A stretch of 64,000 nucleotides of DNA. It comes from Gentiana macrophylla. Its lineage: Eukaryota > Streptophyta > Magnoliopsida > Gentianales > Gentianaceae. Numbering within the stretch: position 1 is the first letter of the stretch; the number at the start of each line of letters is the position of its first letter. The DNA lies in assembly GCA_026214975.1 (NCBI GenBank), contig CM047805.1, positions 66,131,383 through 66,195,382 on the forward strand. Reading direction: 5' to 3'. The translations under genes were made by a program, and so were the position numbers. Of the stretch, positions 11,838 through 23,853 are shown piece by piece. The notes beneath the pieces were generated by a model, which did no database searches, was not told the origin of the DNA, and was given only the letters and a program-made list of their open reading frames with translations.

Positions 11838-13249
11838 CTAGTTGAGAAGGTCGCGCAAATTCATGGGAGGATTCAAAGAAAAATGTGTCTTCATTGCTCC
11901 TTTGGCGATACCATTTAAGAATCCTCTCTGGACCTCATTCTCCGGTAGGTTCTTTATATTTTCATACACCTTCATGAACCGATCATAGTAACTCTTACAA
12001 GATTGCCCATCTCCCTGATGAACCTCATACAAATCTTCATGGACTTTTTGGGCCGTTCCGCTGTTTCAAATTCTTTTAGAAATTTCGCCCTTAATTCATC
12101 CCAACTTTTGATCGATCTGTAGGGCAAGTTCCGGAGCCAGGCTGTGGCTCTTTCTTGCATGCTCCCTACGAATGCCACGCACCAAGCAGACTTGTTTTTC
12201 ATGGCCAACAGTGTTTGGCTTTGAAAAGCGGTTATCCATTCCCGATGGCAGGTGGTTCCTTTATGGTAGACATATTGCGAGTACTGTACACCTCTAGAGG
12301 GCAGCGATTCCAGTATTTCATTCGAAAGGACATCGATCCCCTGAGTTGGCTCAGGCTTTCCATCTTGCTTAGCTTTTTTCAGTTCTGAAATTTCCTTTCC
12401 ATCCTTTCCAACCGGTCGTCTTTCTCGGGTTCGGTATTCTTCATAGAAACTAACTTCTTTTAGATGATATCCTCCCAATTTTCATAGTAGACTGACTCTA
12501 CGTCCTGTTCCGCCATTTTCTCATTCAAGATTTGTCGTGCGTCACGGATATCTTTGACCTCATAACGTGGGATCACATTCCTTTCATGGTGAGCAGGGCC
12601 TAGGAGCTGATGCAGAGTCCTTTTATCGGGGTGGCATAATCGGTCCAGGGCGATCCTCTGTCTGCGCTTTTCTCTGGCACACTGTTTCTTCTATTGTCCT
12701 GTCGACGAGTATTCACTCCCTTATACATCAACTCTTATTGGTTCACGCGTGGGGCCGACGGGTCCTTATGGGGAGCCACGGCCTCATGCCCTGACGGGAC
12801 GGGTAGCTGCTCATCAGCTGTTATGAGGGGAAGACCGTATGCGGCCAGGCGCAAATTCGCAAAATATACCTGCTTCACATACTCACCGTATGCTAGTGCT
12901 GCTTTTGCTTTGAGGTCATCGCCTTTGGGGCCCCCTCTACCTCAGGGATTCTTTCAGGAATGAACTTTCTATTTTCATACTGTTTCGATGTCCCTTCTGT
13001 ACCTTTCCTATGCGAGGGTCCGAAGCTGTTCGGAGCTGAATTCCCCGTGTTGTCCCTAGAGCCGGACCTTCTCTGATTTGTTATAGTCCTTGCGTCAACA
13101 ATGAGTTTTGACCTATCCGGTTGAGAATTGTCCCATCCTGCGGTGGGATTTCCAAGTGTGGTATCCAAGTTATCTTGGTGGGGGAGATCCCACGTGGGCC
13201 CCTTTCCTAGGGTTGGTGGCACATGGACAGCATCATTTATCCCTACCAT
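11838..13249 (-). pseudogene. Tat-like gag N-terminal and capsid region
   Basis: Three pieces in different frames make up the gag start. 13249-12893 is a low-complexity N-terminus with no recognisable domain. 12478-11972 contains the capsid core (AWCVAFVGSMQERATAWLRNLP, WDELRAKFLKEF), and 12032-11838 continues it (YYDRFMKVYENIKNLPE, GFLNGI). Frameshifts lie near 12030 and between 12480 and 12890. The block is upstream of the zinc finger and protease at 11690-10422, in the expected order for one polyprotein. Confidence 0.75.
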
Positions 13250-14083
13250 ATGTCAGACTCAGATAGGGTGTCTACACAAAATGCCAAAAAGTACTCTGAC
13301 CTCCAACCATTCTGACACTCACCAACCTTGTACTGTCTAGGCGCACAGGCGGCGTGTCGAGGATTCTGTCGAAAGCAACTTTTCCGGCGGATCTGGTGAC
13401 GGTGTTGGCATTCGGGACCGGAATTCAGGGAACGACTACGATTTCTCAAGTGTGAAGTCCTAAAAATCCCAATATCCCACTAATTTTAATGTGCTCTTTT
13501 TCCAGATCCAAAGTAACGACACAACACATGAACATGAACTCTACTTGATGCACTACACAAAGATTTCAAACGTGTGCAAAACTAGACCAAAATAACGATA
13601 TAACAGCTATTAAAAACAACGAGCGTGACCCTGGTTCTTTTCCTTAATGTGAAAATGTCGAGAGTGCCGATTTCTCTAGAGCAAACTCGACAAATCCACA
13701 TGTCCGTAGTGCTTTTTCGTAGATGGATGGCAACAAACAACGAACCCAAAATTCTGAAAAGAAGTTTCCGGCAAGGAAACGTATGATGCCAACTCCGGCG
13801 ATTTTCTTTGCACAAAATTCATGAGAAAGGTGATGATTCAAATGCAAACTCGTGATTTTGTGCATGAAATCGGGAAGGTTACCTTGTTTTGAGACGGTTT
13901 CAACGCTGAGTTGAAAATCTGGACGCGAGTGAGTGAGAGCTGAAAGCTTTTTTTAAGAAGAAACCGTGGGTGGCCTGGAGAAGATGAAACTCTTCCTAAA
14001 GCCGCCGTAAATCATGTAAACTACGGATGAGACGTACGTCGAAAGCAGGCTGAAAACCTTGTTTTCCCGGTAACGGAGCCAAC
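13250..14083 (-). other. Leader and PBS of the Tat-like element
   Basis: No gene is seen between gag and the LTR. On the minus strand TGGCTCCGTTACCGGGAA (14065-14082) sits directly beside the LTR edge. It resembles the tRNA-Asp-type PBS of Athila/Tat elements with two or more changes. Small ORFs at 13582-13865 have no recognisable product. Confidence 0.65.
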
Positions 14084-14663
14084 TGATAACTTCAAAATTA
14101 TCACGGGTGGTCAGCGGTGGTGTAGTGGTGGATATCTAGCTGTGTGCGTGGTGAAGTGGATGGTGCATGGCTCACGGTGGAGCAGCGTATGAGTTGAACG
14201 GTGAAGAGGGTGGTGCCGTACAAGGAAAGAGAGTAATAAGTAATAGGGCAGAGTTTTGCCTTGTTTTGCATATATTCAACTTGGTTTATGAGTTATACAT
14301 GGAGCCCAATTTATTGGGTGAGAACCGACTAACATTCAACATAATTACGACTGAGGACATAGTACGACTAAAAATGTGGTGGCTGGTTGGGCTGTGGCAG
14401 ACCAAGAGCGGTGCGGATCCTCAAGTTGTTATCACATATCCTTAGCGGGGATCGCTGGGTCATCAGTCTGTATTCTCCAAGTGTTGGGGGTGAAGGGCCT
14501 CTGGCGGATCCCTCACCCTTATGCTCATCGTGGGCCTGTTGTCAAAGCCCATTTCCAGAGTGGTTGTGTTTGGACGGCAAGGGATTGGCCGCACCACCTT
14601 TTTCCGGCCCCCATTCGCCAGTACTCGGTGGTCGGCGGTCCGGATGATGGGGCCGTCCTATCA
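14084..14663 (-). repeat. 5' LTR of the Tat-like element
   Basis: The plus-strand edges are TGATAACTTC (14084) and GTCCTATCA (14663), giving a short terminal inverted repeat TGATA...TATCA and 580 bp. The inner edge is beside the PBS. The outer edge falls exactly where the Copia RT reading (QPEGFATNDARIVC) stops making sense, which supports insertion into that gene. The partner 3' LTR is missing, because the element is cut at 8475/8476. Confidence 0.75.
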
Positions 14664-15515
14664 CACACTATCCTGGCATCATTGGTTGCGAAACCCTCAG
14701 GCTGTGTCATATACAGCTCCTTAGACAGGTTCCCATTAAGGAAAGCTGTTTTCACATGCATTTGCCAGATTTCGTAATCATGGTATACTGCAATAGCAAG
14801 AAAAAATTCTAATTGATTTTAACATGGAAACAGGCGAAAAGGTTTCGTTATAGTCAACTCCTTGTCTTTGCTTATAACCTTTTGCCACTAACCTAGCTTT
14901 GTATGTAGTCACGTTACCGTCCATGTTGGTCTTTCTCTTAAAGACCCATTTGCACCCTATAGGAACTATTCTTTCAGGTGGATCAACTAAGTTCCAAACT
15001 TGGTTGTCTTTCATGGATTCCATTTCAGAATCCATGGCTTCCAGCCATTTCTCTTTGCCATGCCTTAATAGCACTTCCTCATAAGTTCTAGGGTCCTCAT
15101 CTTCCATGAGATACATGCCAGTGTACCTTTCGGGTTTACGGCGTTCCTTGGTGGATCTTCGAGGTGCTAGTGTGTCCACAGTAGAGGTTGACGTCACATC
15201 TGTGTGTGGAATTTCCTCTACATCCATCAATGGACTGTTATCCGTAAGTGGTTCTTGAATTTCTTCAAGATCAAACTTACTCCCATTGACCCTATCTAGG
15301 ATAAACTCTTTCTCCAGAAAATGGCAAGTCCTGGCAACAAATACCTTTTGTTCCTCAGGATGGTGAAATTGGTACCCTTTGGTTTCCCTAGGATAACCCA
15401 CAAACAGACACTTGTCATATCTAGGTTCCAGTTTATCAGGCATAGTCAGTTTCACATAAACGGGACATCCCCAAGGTTTCATGTAACCCAGTGTTGGTCT
15501 CTTCCCTTTGAACAC
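14664..15515 (-). pseudogene. Copia element 1: integrase C-terminus and start of reverse transcriptase
   Basis: The minus-strand reading gives the chromodomain-free Copia integrase tail ([32 protein letters not shown]). A variable acidic linker follows, then the RT start (WKWVFKRK-like [34 protein letters not shown]). A frameshift near 14778 leads to MHVKTAFLNGNLSKELYM and QPEGF. RT then stops at 14663, cut by the Tat-like LTR, so the YVDD box and RNase H are absent. The pattern matches TNT1-94-type Copia polyproteins. Confidence 0.85.
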
Positions 15516-15531
15516 TTCATAGGGAGTGGAC

Positions 15532-16476
15532 TCAACCGTCTTTGATGGAACTCAGTTCAGTGTATAGGATGCGGTTTCTAGAGCATACCCCCCAAAATGA
15601 TTTTGGGAGAACTACGTAGCTCATCATGGATCGTACCATGTCTAACAAGGTACGGTTCCTCCTATCAGACACGCCATTCATCTGAGGTGTTCCGGGAGGG
15701 GTCCATTCAGGCAGAATCTCATTCTCCTTTAAGTAATCTTGAAACTCTCCATCTAGGTATTCTCCACCTTGATCGGATCGAAGTGTTTTGATTTCTTTAC
15801 CTAGTTGTTTCTCAACATCACTTCTAAATTCTTTGAACTTTTCAAAGGCCTCAGACTTATACTTCATTAAGTATACATTACCATAGTGTGAATGGTCATC
15901 AGTGAAGGTGATAAAATAAGAGTATCCTCCTTTGGCTTGAATTGACATTGGGCCTCATATATCAGTATGCATGAGCTCAAGTAAGTCATTGGATCTTATC
16001 CCTTTGCCACTAAAAGGTGACTTTGTCATCTTGCCAAATAAACAAGCTTCGGATGTATCAAATGATTCGTAATTGAAGTGATCCAATAATCCATCTTTAT
16101 GGTGTTTGGAAATGCGATTCTTGTTTATATGGCCAAGTGTACAATGCCATAAGTAGGATTCATTCAAGTCATCCATTTTGGCTTTCTTGTTGTTTATATT
16201 AAGAATGTCAACATTCATATCTAATATGTAGAGACCATTTCTAAGCATGCCAGTACCATAAAAAATTCCATCACTTGAAAAAGAACAACATTTATTCTTG
16301 AACGTTAAAGAAAATCCTTCAACATCTAATGTAGAAATAGAAATAATGCTCTTCGTAAGAGCAGGAACAAAATAACAGTTATTAAGTTCTAGTACTAGCC
16401 CACTAGGCAACGAAAGAAAAAAAACTCCTACGGCTAGTGCAGTAACACTTGCTCCATTCCCAACGCGTAGGTCCAC
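15532..16476 (-). pseudogene. Copia element 1: pre-integrase and integrase core
   Basis: 16476-15955 holds the gag-pre-integrase domain (LWHCTLGHINKNRI, then an EACLFGKMTKSPF segment where the family has C-x2-C; the first Cys is changed). 15948-15532 holds the integrase catalytic core: the first Asp in FTDDHSHYG, the second in TLRSDQGGEY, and the Glu region in PGTPQMNGVSDRRNRTLLDMVRSMM, where the family has N-G-V-[SA]-E-R-R-N. The catalytic Glu therefore appears as Asp. One stop separates the two blocks. Confidence 0.85.
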
Positions 16477-16479
16477 CTC

Positions 16480-17408
16480 TCATTTCCTCAGTTCTCTAGT
16501 TCTTCTTAGTTCTTGCATATTCGTACAAATACGAGAACCACAACCAGTATCTAATACCCTGTGGATAGACTTAGAAGAAGTAATATTGATCTCAATCATA
16601 AACATTCCTGAAGTCGAAGCATCAGAATGCTTCTTCTTGGTACTCAAGAAGCCTTTGAAGTTTCTCATCCAATGTCCGGTCTCACCGCAATGGAAGCAAG
16701 CATCCTTGTCTTTAGCTATCTTAGGCATTGGCTTAGGTGCATCCTTCACCTTCTTGGACTTCTTTTGGGCTTTAGCTTTGCCCTTGCTTGAAGTGACTAG
16801 CAACACTTGCTTTCCTTTCCCCACAGTGCCCTCAGTAGTTTTCAACATGTTCAATAACTCCGCAAGGGAGCAATCTATCTTGTTCATGTGATAATTCATC
16901 ACAAACTGTGAGTATGAATCAGGTAGAGATTGCAGAATCAAGTCAATACTCAACTCTCGTTCCAGCTTGTGGCCCAACTTCCCAAGCCTCTCTATGTACT
17001 AAATCATCTTAAGCATGTGTGACCCCACAGCAGTCCCGGATGCCATCTTACAACCAAACAGGGCCTTCGAGACCTCGTACCTCTTAGTGTGAGACTGAGA
17101 AGCATAGAGTTCCTTTAGGTGAACCATGATTGAGTAGCGCCCATGGACTCATGTTGTTTCTGCAGTTCAGGTGTCATAGAAGCAAGCATGATACATGTAG
17201 CATCAGTACTATCAAAACAGTTCTTGTTATACTTCTCGACAGCATCTGCAATCGAGCCCTCTGCTGGCTTTTCCGGTTGGGCTTCGTCCAAGACATAGCC
17301 AATCTTCTCGTGCCTCAAAACAATTTTGAGGTTTCTTTCCCAGTCGAGAAAGTTGGTTTCGTCAAGCTTATTGTCGATGATAAAATGAAGGTTCAATTTG
17401 TTTGACAT
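16480..17408 (-). pseudogene. Copia element 1: gag and protease start
   Basis: Gag begins at 17408 (MSNKLNLHFIIDNKLDETNF, LDWERNLKIVLRHEK). After a frameshift it resumes at 16977 (UBN2-type repeats) with a zinc knuckle CFHCGETGHWMRNFKGF. The last Cys of the C-x2-C-x4-H-x4-C motif is Phe here. The protease start VLDTGCGSRICTNMQEL follows. This is the 5' end of the polyprotein whose integrase lies at 15532-16476. Confidence 0.85.
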
Positions 17409-17716
17409 TTTCTACAACAATAATGAAAGATAGAATAAGTAAAAGTTTATGTATTCAAAACCCTAAAATTGCACTTAAAATTTTAATTAGGTTTTGCTCC
17501 CACTAGCCAACTATTCCCAATTGGCATTCAAGAATTTAATTAATTCATTAGTGGCTGGGATCCAATCTAGTCGCCTCAATCCCCGACGGTGGTCGATCAA
17601 TCTTGGCAATTTTGAAAAGTATGTACTCCTACCAATCGCATCTTATGCGACCCCCAGTGGTTGACTAGTCAACTCTTTTGATAGTCCACATCTCTATGTG
17701 GTAGTCAACCCCTTGT
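17409..17716 (-). other. Copia element 1 leader, part 1
   Basis: No gene. The leader of Copia element 1 is split here by the insertion at 17717 and resumes at 20907. It contains CCCCGACGGTGGTCGATCA (about 17581-17599). Related copies in the other half (near 20925 and 21030) support the two flanks having been one sequence. The pentamer CTTGT at 17712-17716 is the left target-site copy. Confidence 0.7.
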
Positions 17717-18293
17717 TGATGTGATTCCGGTTGGAATCAGATCCGATGTTTTGCCCAGGAAGTAACTAAGGGGAACAATGGTGAGCTAATGATCCTAGAC
17801 CTAGTAATCCAACTAAATCATAGGCAGAGAACGCCCAACAATCGCTCACAATGCTGGTAAATCCTCAAAGGGTTGAACTTTCTACGACAAAGAAAATTCT
17901 CACACGCATGTGATTTTTATGATTCCCTACAACGAAGAGAACACTCACTCGCAAGTGATAAATCAAAGTCAAGAAGACTTCAATAAAAGCTAAGAAGCCA
18001 AATTTTATATCATCATAATTGCCTGTGTCTCAAATGAAAAGCTAGTGTTTGCCTTATATAGGCTTACAACCAAAAGAAAAAGCAACATCTAAGCAATGTG
18101 GGAGAAATTCCCACTTAAAAATGCGCCTATCTCCTATTGACCCGAAACGAAATGTTCTTATTGGCTAATAAAAGAATAAATAAATAAAGTGCTAAAAATC
18201 CAATATAAAATAAAACCAACTTCTAATTAATTAAATAATATTCATAAATAGCACGAATGATGGTATCCTCCGAGCATGAACCGGATCACATCA
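17717..18293 (-). repeat. 3' LTR of the gag-only element
   Basis: This copy reads TGATGTGATTCCGG at its left edge and CCGGATCACATCA at its right edge on plus. A TATA-like GCCTATATAAGGC on the minus strand lies near 18050. It matches 20326-20901 closely over most of its length. Differences cluster in the first 160 bases. Confidence 0.9.
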
Positions 18294-18752
18294 TTCCCTC
18301 CCGGTTCGAAAGGATTCGTCCTCGAATCCACCTGGATTGAATAGCAAGCGTGGCCGAACATATGTGAGTAGGCCCTCATAGTGAAGTACATCCAGGAAAA
18401 GTAAAGATGTGAACACTTTAGTAACCAGCCTCGTGTACAAACGAACAGGGCCAACATAATAATCAGCAACCACAAAATTGAAAGGACGACAATGCACCAA
18501 AAATGGATCATGATAAATATGTGCTGCTCGTATATTTTTGAAGTGCGCAAGCGACCCAGCCGACTTGGCAACAATTTCAAGAACATCCACATGCAATATA
18601 TGGGCGGCATTGGGTGTATCCAATAACCCTATGGTACCCGCAAGTGGGGGATAATGACATACCTGCAAAGAAAATGTTGGGGCAACACAATACAATGGTG
18701 GTGCAACGGTGGCCACCTGTGTCTCCGCATCCGCAACAGCCATCTCAACCAC
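18242..18752 (-). pseudogene. 3' ORF of the gag-only element (unknown domain plus pol-like tail)
   Basis: The reading 18752-18291 (153 aa) has no domain I recognise: hydrophobic, with segments such as LYCVAPTFSLQVCHYPP and LVTKVFTSLLFLDVLHYEGL. In the overlapping frame the last residues before the LTR read VDSRTNPFEPGGNDV. That resembles the 'LRTNPFxxGxxDV' tail that ends many plant gypsy polyproteins. So the 3' end probably derives from a full element, and the middle is novel or highly diverged. A frameshift separates the two parts. Confidence 0.5.
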
Positions 18753-18989
18753 AGAAGCATCATCATCATCAACTATAAACTCGGATGCATAACACTCTCA
18801 ACTTTGATGAACATCAACCAATGCCTCCACCTTGTTAATAACCTCATCCCAATAGGACAAGGCAGCCTCTCATCAAGAATTTTCTCCACCTCAACGGTTG
18901 CAATAGTGTCCTCATGGCGTGTGCTCGTGGCATCTTTCAATTCTTTACATTTTCGTGGAGATTCACCCCAAAGCAGTTCACTTTTCTTC

Positions 18990-19424
18990 TTAAACCGTTC
19001 GTGTCTTGCTTACTCTGCTCAGTTGCTTCTTCCACTTAGCGAGTATCCCTAGTATCCGGAGTCTTTCTTCCTCTATCCTCGCATCCTCCTCTTTTTGAAG
19101 CATCACTCTAGCCAAGTAACGAGGGGGCACAAATTGCTGTTGCAATTCTCTTTTCATAGCATTCCATGTACTAATCTTTGGTACCTTATGTATATGACTC
19201 AAAAATTTTAATTTTGTCCACCATCGCGAAGCCTTCCCTGTGAACAGAAGTGGTGCAAAATAGCACTTATCCGCATCTGAATAGTTATAGCGTGCAAAAT
19301 AGTGCTCTAACTCAGCTTCCCAGTAAAAATATGCTTCACCATCAGGTGCACCACTAAATGATGACAGCCCCATAATTACCTCACAACTCTCGTGTTTACA
19401 CTCCCCTCTTTCTAAGTCGTACAA
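18990..19424 (-). pseudogene. Gag fragment of the gag-only gypsy element
   Basis: A 144-aa reading with a gypsy capsid core: FSGAPDGEAYFYWEAELEH, YNYSDADKCYFAPLLFTGK, WWTKL, and LQQQFVPPRYLARVMLQK. The order matches the chromovirus-like gag at 3577-4530 (DGKPDPGKYLAWE, YSDVKKARIATLEF, WVPNHYFRDQ), so the two are distant relatives. A Glu-rich helical tail follows (EEDARIEEERLRIL). No zinc knuckle is seen. Confidence 0.75.
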
Positions 19425-19684
19425 AGAACCCTTGTCAAATTAACCAGAAGAGCGAGCAAACGTAACTAGCAATCAAAACCGACGCTCTAGAAGGGACACT
19501 AGGTGTTCAGACCGAGGAAAGGTATAGAAATGAATGGGATGATGTGTGAAGGGTTGCTAATGAGAGTATGAAAGGTGAGAAGTAAAAGACATGGAAAAAG
19601 TAATGAAATTAGGTGACTGCAATGTTTCACGGGTGTGAATTTTTTTCACACCCAGGTGTGATCTTCACGGCAATAATTCAAAGA

Positions 19685-19732
<48 letters not shown>

Positions 19733-20325
19733 CTGGTCGAACTTGGTCTAAAATTAAAATAAAAAAAAAAAATTTAGGTCAAGCTTTATTTGGTAAGCAC
19801 AGCCGCCACAAAATGGAAAACTGATGGTATTAAAATATGCAGGATCAATTTGTATGATTAATTTGGATGATGTACAGCAAGAACAATTCGGTCAATGAGC
19901 AAGTAAGAACATAAAAAGGAATTTTATTTTTATTTTTTAGTTTTATATCAACAAGCAAGGATGTAGGTGGAAAAAGGATTCGATTTTGTCAATAAGAACA
20001 GGAACGAGATCAAGCAAGATTTGGCTGGGAATTTTTTTTTTTTGGTTGATTGTAGCCGACTGCTGCAATTAAAGAAGCAAGAAAAACAATATTAGGTAAA
20101 CTAGGTTGATTCTGGTGTTGGGACGGCAAGCTGCTGGACAAACAAATTGGCTAACAATTAGGTAAAACAATTGTGGTAGTCAACGAAGAATATGCAGGAA
20201 GAACAAGTACGATCATTTTTTTTTTTTTTTATCTAAGAAACGAAATTAAACAAGAAAGGGAAGAAAAAAAATAATAAAACGGGGATATTTGCTCACCGAA
20301 GTTCTTGAAATTGACGATCTAATGC

Positions 20326-20901
20326 AGATGTGATTAGGTTGGAATCGAGATCCGATGTTTTGCCCTGAAGAAGTAACTAAAGAACAATGGCGGTAATGAT
20401 CCAGACGCAGTAATCCAACTAAATCGTGGCGGCGAGAACGCCCAACAATCGCACACAATCTTTGGTAAATCCTCAAAGGGTTGAACTTTCTATGACAAAG
20501 AAAATTCTCACACGCATGTGATTTTTATGATTCCCTACAACGAAGAGAACACTCACTCGCAAGTGATAAATCAAAGTCAAGAAGACTTCAATAAAAGCTA
20601 AGAAGCCAAATTTTATATCATCATAATTGCATGTGTCTCAAATGAAAAAGCTTGTATTTGCCTTATATATGCTTACAACCAAAAGAAAAAGCAACATCTA
20701 AGCAATGTGGGAGAAATTCCCACTTAAAAATGAGTCTATCTCCTATTGGCCCGAAACGAAATGTTCCTATTGGCTAATAAAAGAAAAATAAATAAAGTGT
20801 TAAAAATCCAATATAAAATAAAACCAACTTCTAATTAATTAAATAATATTCATAAATAGCACGAATGATGGTATCCTCCGAGCATGAACCGGATCACATC
20901 A
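20326..20901 (-). repeat. 5' LTR of the gag-only element
   Basis: This is the partner of 17717-18293, with the same TGATGTGAT-type ends. It is nearly identical to the left copy from about 20460 onward but differs at many places in its first 130 bases, which is the U5 end on the minus strand. Confidence 0.9.
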
Positions 20902-22353
20902 CTTGTCCTTAAAGTCAGACGGCCCTGACGGTGGCCAATCACCAAAAGACTTTAGTCGAGTCGTAACCCAATATTCATGAGATCTCATGCGATCATATCT
21001 CAATAACGATGATATACCCGAGGTAGGTCAACTCCCGACGGTAGTCGATCAGTTGGATCCGAACACAGGCTCTTCACCATCGTTATAAAATTGGGAGACA
21101 ATTTTGGCTCGATTTTTGGCGTGGGAATAATTTAAATTAATTCTCTCAATTAATTTCATTTAATTATGGTCTCATCTACTATGTGCATATTACTACGATA
21201 TCATATAAAGTAAAACATACACAACATTCCGTGCACAAAATAACCGGTATGACCATGGACTTTTCCTAGGTGCGGTTTCAAATACAAACTGACGAAACCG
21301 CGGGTCAAAATCTAATGGTAGCTACAACCGCCAATAGGATCTTTATTGTTGTACACCAATGGGTTCTTTATCTCTCTTTGTTCTTCATATTTTTGCTCCA
21401 TTCTTGTTACATAATAATCTATCTAATAAATAATTACACCCGCCGCACACGGCCGGGGAGCTAACGGGAATGGGATAAATGCAAAAAGTAAACTAGGTCA
21501 CGTTATTCAAAACGGACTAGGACAATTTGAAAAACCAACATAAATAAAACATTCACATCTATCCTATTGATCGAGTCCATTATCAGCCGGGGTCCATATA
21601 ATCATATTATATCTACACATCTAATCCATACAATTATATATTATGAAAAAGATCAAATTCTAATTTTTAACTACTTATGTGTCTTATTTTATCACATCAA
21701 ATAATTAATTAACTTTTAATTAATTTAACGACTCAATCGAAAATAAAATTAACATTTAATTTTAAATCGAATCTAATTTCAATTTTATTAATTTGGAACT
21801 ATTCAAAATTAAAATCAAAATTAAAATGTATTTTGTTTCTTTTCCTTTCGGTTCTTAACCAAAAGGGATGCCTTTGGTTTCGTAAACCAAAAGGGATCTT
21901 CCAAACAAAATTTGGTTGATGTCTGACCACTTTTCAAAATCAATGTTTTGAACGTGGCATAGGCTTAGGCCTTTTTCCAAATCAACTATTTGTAAAGGCC
22001 AATATTTTGGTTGATATGCCACATGGTATCCCAATGACCCAAACTATTTGAACCATTGATTAGCCACATGACACAACTAAACAAAGGAGATATCAATGCA
22101 CAATAAATATCACAAAACGAAAACAAATCGATCTCCCTTTTGGAAAAGAGCAGCCGACGTCGGCAGCCCTAGAGCCGCCGCCGTCGCCACCCACCGCCGT
22201 GGAGAAGGGGGCCGCTGCCAGTCGGCCGAGCCCCCCATCGATTCCGTTTTTTTTGTTTTATCGTATCAAAATCTAGATCTTGCATCTATTGATTAATTAC
22301 TACGCAATTAATTAGTGCTTATTGCTTAAGCTCGAAGTTGGCTCTGATACCAC
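20902..22353 (-). other. Copia element 1 leader, part 2, with PBS
   Basis: The leader of Copia element 1 resumes after the insertion. It contains two more copies of the CCGACGGTRGTCGATCA-like motif (about 20925 and 21030) and a GC-rich patch (22150-22240). On the minus strand TGGTATCAGAGCC (22340-22352) is a good match to the initiator-Met tRNA primer-binding site, directly beside the LTR edge. No coding region is recognised. The readings at 22096-22296 and 21270-21464 look accidental. Confidence 0.7.
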
Positions 22354-23853
22354 TGTTAGGAAATCACTAGTTTAACTCAGCGGAATTTAAAATTTTGATT
22401 TCCTTTTCCAAGATCTTCTTCGTTTAATACAATAAACACGTTAAGTAGTTTGACGGTATATACCTTGGATGATCTACAAGATTGAAGTTTGACCGTCAAC
22501 GGAGAGTAGTACTGTGCGCAAGCCGTCCACGCGTCCGGCCTCTATCGATAATCCACACAAACTCCTGGCCGGAATCCTCCTTGGATTGCTATCAGAAAAA
22601 TCCGGCTGTTAGACCGGCCTTTTTCTCTCTCTCTAACCCTATTAGAAACTCCCTATTTTACTCAAGAACTATTAGCTCTTGGAATTGTGATAATACAATT
22701 GAGCTAGCCAACCCTTTCTTATATAAGGTGAGAGGCGCCCCATGTTGCCCTAATCTGATTAGGAGAAGCTTCCTTGAAGATAGATGAAAGAGAAAAACAT
22801 TTTCCCAATAAAATAAGAAAAATCACATAGATTGATTTATCTCTTTTATTATAATATCTTATATTAAATAAAATCCAAATATTGCCAATATCTTATATTG
22901 GATATACTTATCTTATTAACATAAATCTATTTTTCCAAAATCAATTAATATCCAATATTAATATTATGGTAATCTGATCAATTAAATTGTACAATCCAAG
23001 TGTATCTTATACACTTACTATCTGCACCCCATATAGCCAATAATTGGCTTCTGGAATATTCTTTAATTAATATAATTTATGTATAATTAATATCTTCTAT
23101 TTTATTTATTCATAATAAATAAATACCACCATATTAATTTACCACTATAACTTTTATAGTCCTGAGATAAACTTTCCTTATTTGGTTATCAACCATAACC
23201 TCATTTTAATCTGACTCGATGTTCATATGTGTGTGACCCGATAGGCTTGCGAATATGTTGGCCGTAGACACAAAGTGCAAATTACGAAAATGCCCTTCAT
23301 GCCTAATGATCACGGGATAGCGTCTAGCAACACACCGTGACCCCAAATCATCAGAAGAGTCAAATGCAATGATTACTACCTTTCATGTGAAAAAGTTACC
23401 GTGTAAGTTACAATCATACCGCTGTAATAATATCCATACGATCGTATCTTAATTGTCAATACATAATGATCATATCTTATAACCTGGATATCATGCTCTC
23501 TCGGAATAACACATTTACTCCCACTTTGCAAAGATTCTCGAGAGCTAGACATTCCTTATAAGAAGGTCATTCGGATATTCAATCCCAATCATAAGATACG
23601 CGATTCCCGGACGACCAAACATGTATACTCCGCATGCTTCAGTATCACACCCAATCACTACCGCATGATCGCCCCATGGCTAGGGGAAATCTCAACAGTG
23701 TCAAAGAATGACAATCCACACCGTGATGCCATGAAGACTCCGGTCTTAAGGATAATTACACAACCGCCACATAGTGTGACACTTAATGTAAGTGGGTCAG
23801 TCTAACGTACGCATTCTCTAATACACGTCCACGTACAATCCAAGTGTCTCTAC

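Larger units (their letters stand above)
17717..20901 (-). mobile_element. Complete gag-only gypsy-type LTR element nested in Copia element 1
   Basis: Two LTRs of about 577 and 576 bp (17717-18293 and 20326-20901) begin and end with the 9-bp inverted repeat TGATGTGAT/ATCACATCA. The element is flanked by CTTGT on both sides (17712-17716 and 20902-20906), a perfect 5-bp target-site duplication. The interior (about 2 kb) encodes a gypsy-type gag and a short 3' ORF but no protease, RT or integrase motif, so it must have moved with enzymes from another element. The PBS beside the right LTR is not a clean match to any tRNA site I recognise. The leader has a 47-nt T-run (about 19681-19728). Confidence 0.9.

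Noticed and set aside
22150..22240. GC-rich patch as a CpG island or host exon
   Set aside because: It is short, inside a Copia leader, and its open reading (22096-22296) has only low-complexity Ala/Arg content.
22340..22352. Possible tRNA-Met gene fragment
   Set aside because: Only the 13-base acceptor complement is present, exactly beside an LTR edge, so it is a primer-binding site and not a tRNA gene.
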